From positions 1 through 64,000 of the forward strand of contig NZ_CAJPQR010000007.1 in assembly GCF_905372745.1 (NCBI RefSeq): 64,000 nucleotides of DNA, given 5' to 3'. The position numbers and the translations under genes are program-made. Positions 62,758 through 64,000 of the stretch are shown piece by piece. Below the pieces are notes generated by a model. The model was given only the letters and a program-made list of their open reading frames with translations, had not been told where the DNA came from and searched no databases. This stretch comes from an uncultured Campylobacter sp. GTDB taxonomy: Bacteria; Campylobacterota; Campylobacteria; Campylobacterales; Campylobacteraceae. The stretch's first letter is position 1. Every line of letters starts with the position of its first letter.

Positions 62758-64000
62758 ATGAGTGAAAATTTAAAATACGAGCCGGCAAAAATAGAAAAAA
62801 AATGGCAAGAAATTTGGAGTAAAAACGGCGAATTTGAGCCCAAAGACGACTATAGCCTGCCTAAAAAATATATCCTAAGCATGTTTCCATACCCTAGCGG
62901 ACGCATCCACATGGGGCACGTGCGAAACTACTCTATTGGAGATGCCCTAGCTCGCTACTACCGCAAAAAGGGCTATAACGTTTTGCATCCTATCGGCTTC
63001 GATAGCTTTGGTATGCCTGCGGAAAATGCGGCGATAAAGCACAAAATTCATCCTAAAATTTGGACTTACGAAAATATAGACTACATGCGCGGCGAGCTTG
63101 ATGCTTTGGGGCTTAGCTTTTCTAAAAAGCGCGAATTCGCGACGTCTGATCCGCTTTATACTAAATTTGAACAAGAATTTTTCATTAAAATGTACGAAAA
63201 GGGGCTGGTCTACCGAAAAAGCGCGGTAGTAAATTGGTGTGAATACGACCAGACGGTGCTTGCAAACGAGCAGGTCGAGGACGGATGCTGCTGGAGATGC
63301 GGAAATGCCGTTGTTCAGCGCGAACTGCCGGGCTACTACCTAAAGATAACTAGCTACGCGCAGGAGTTGCTAGATGATTTAAAAAAGCTAGAGGGCAAAT
63401 GGCCTTCTCAAGTGCTTACGATGCAGGAAAACTGGATCGGTAAGAGCTTTGGACTTGAGTTTAAATTTGAGCTAGACGAAGAGTCGAAGCAAATTTTAGA
63501 GGGCGGCGAGCTAATAGACGGTTTTGAGGTATTTACCACGCGCCCTGATACGATTTACGGCGTTAGTTATGCAGCTTTAGCGCCTGAGCACAGGATCGTA
63601 AAAAGACTGCTTAACGCAGGCAAATTAGAGCCGCAAAAAGCGGAAAAAATCAGAAAAATTTTAAACCAAAGCCCGCGCGAACGCCAAGCTAGCGAAAAAG
63701 ACGGACTGTATCTGGGCATAAACGTCTTGCATCCGCTAACCGGAGAAAAAGTGCCGGTTTGGGTAGCCAATTTTGTCCTGGCAGACTACGGTAGCGGCGC
63801 GGTTATGGCGGTGCCGGCTCACGATGAGCGCGACTATGAGTTTGCGAGTAAATTTGACCTGCCGATAAAGCCGGTGGTTAAGCCTATGCAGGGCGAATTT
63901 GAAGGCGGCAAGGCTCTAACGGAGTACGGAATATCTATAAATTCGCCGCTCATAAACGGTCTTGGCAGCGAAGAGGCAAAACTAAAAATAATAGAAAAAT
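62758..64000 (+). CDS. leuS: Leucyl-tRNA synthetase (3'-truncated by the window edge)
   Basis: The first 414 codons of a class I synthetase run open to the end of the window. PYPSGRIHMGHVRNYSIGD holds the HIGH-type motif (HMGH). A zinc-like CCWRC follows, then the start of the editing domain (TRPDTIYGV, AVPAHDERD). The KMSKS motif should lie beyond the window. AGGAG precedes the ATG by 5 bases. It continues the yajC-secD-secF run. Confidence 0.96.
   Translation, partial: MSENLKYEPAKIEKKWQEIWSKNGEFEPKDDYSLPKKYILSMFPYPSGRIHMGHVRNYSIGDALARYYRKKGYNVLHPIGFDSFGMPAENAAIKHKIHPKIWTYENIDYMRGELDALGLSFSKKREFATSDPLYTKFEQEFFIKMYEKGLVYRKSAVVNWCEYDQTVLANEQVEDGCCWRCGNAVVQRELPGYYLKITSYAQELLDDLKKLEGKWPSQVLTMQENWIGKSFGLEFKFELDEESKQILEGGELIDGFEVFTTRPDTIYGVSYAALAPEHRIVKRLLNAGKLEPQKAEKIRKILNQSPRERQASEKDGLYLGINVLHPLTGEKVPVWVANFVLADYGSGAVMAVPAHDERDYEFASKFDLPIKPVVKPMQGEFEGGKALTEYGISINSPLINGLGSEEAKLKIIEK

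Noticed and set aside
1..64000. CRISPR arrays, insertion sequences, prophage, rRNA operons
   Set aside because: No regular short direct repeats, transposase or integrase motifs, phage structural genes or rRNA sequence were seen.
1..64000. Phase-variable homopolymer tracts typical of Campylobacter
   Set aside because: No G or C run of eight or more was found; the longest seen is five (near 7384).

Overview
The window looks like a chromosomal segment of an Epsilonproteobacterium (Campylobacterota), most likely a Campylobacter of the relatively GC-rich oral group (rectus/showae type). Supporting signs are the gene content and gene order, the futalosine-type prenyltransferase, QueH, SstT, the flgB-flgC-fliE-pbp block, and intergenic DNA packed with AAATTT. 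The species assignment is inference. Nearly all of the window is core genome. I see no prophage, insertion sequence, integron, CRISPR or rRNA.

Layout. 1-7.3 kb: tRNA-Met, purF, dapB, an M16 zinc peptidase and a membrane-anchored ankyrin protein. 7.5-21.7 kb: a long leftward run trxB - degenerate thioredoxin - trxA - yraN - hom - aminotransferase - two envelope proteins - rlmB-type methyltransferase - rsmI - rpmE - rsmE - two small membrane/lipoproteins - queD - queE - moaA - two hypotheticals - mqnP/ubiA. From memory this order resembles C. jejuni NCTC 11168 around Cj0146c-Cj0165c. 21.8-32 kb: rightward miaA, queH, fabZ-lpxA-clpX-mreB-mreC-carB. 32-36.4 kb: a looser accessory-like stretch (GyrI-like protein, AT-rich HNH endonuclease, EamA transporter, a short Sua5/YrdC protein, then about 760 bp without a convincing gene). 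36.4-48 kb: leftward flgB-flgC-fliE-pbp behind a sigma-54 promoter, then aat, clpA, clpS, a thioredoxin-like lipoprotein, a tautomerase, smpB, ispE, csrA, truB and uvrD. 48-64 kb: LysR regulator, haemoglobin-type TonB receptor, an SspB-like protein, pepF, sstT, metK, lnt, yajC-secD-secF and a truncated leuS at the right edge.

Genes that work together: queD, queE and queH (queuosine); clpX, clpA, clpS and an SspB-like protein (regulated proteolysis); trxA and trxB (thiol redox); mreB, mreC and a RodZ-like protein (cell shape); rsmI, rsmE, rlmB-type, truB, miaA and tsaC-like (RNA modification); yajC, secD and secF (protein export).

The most unusual signal is a family of three intergenic elements of 118-119 bp (1881-1998, 22683-22800 reversed, 23062-23180). 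Their ends are nearly identical. Their interiors diverge in sequence but keep the same nested hairpins, with base changes on both sides of the stems. This looks like a structured, possibly mobile or RNA-level repeat. I do not recognise it as a named family.
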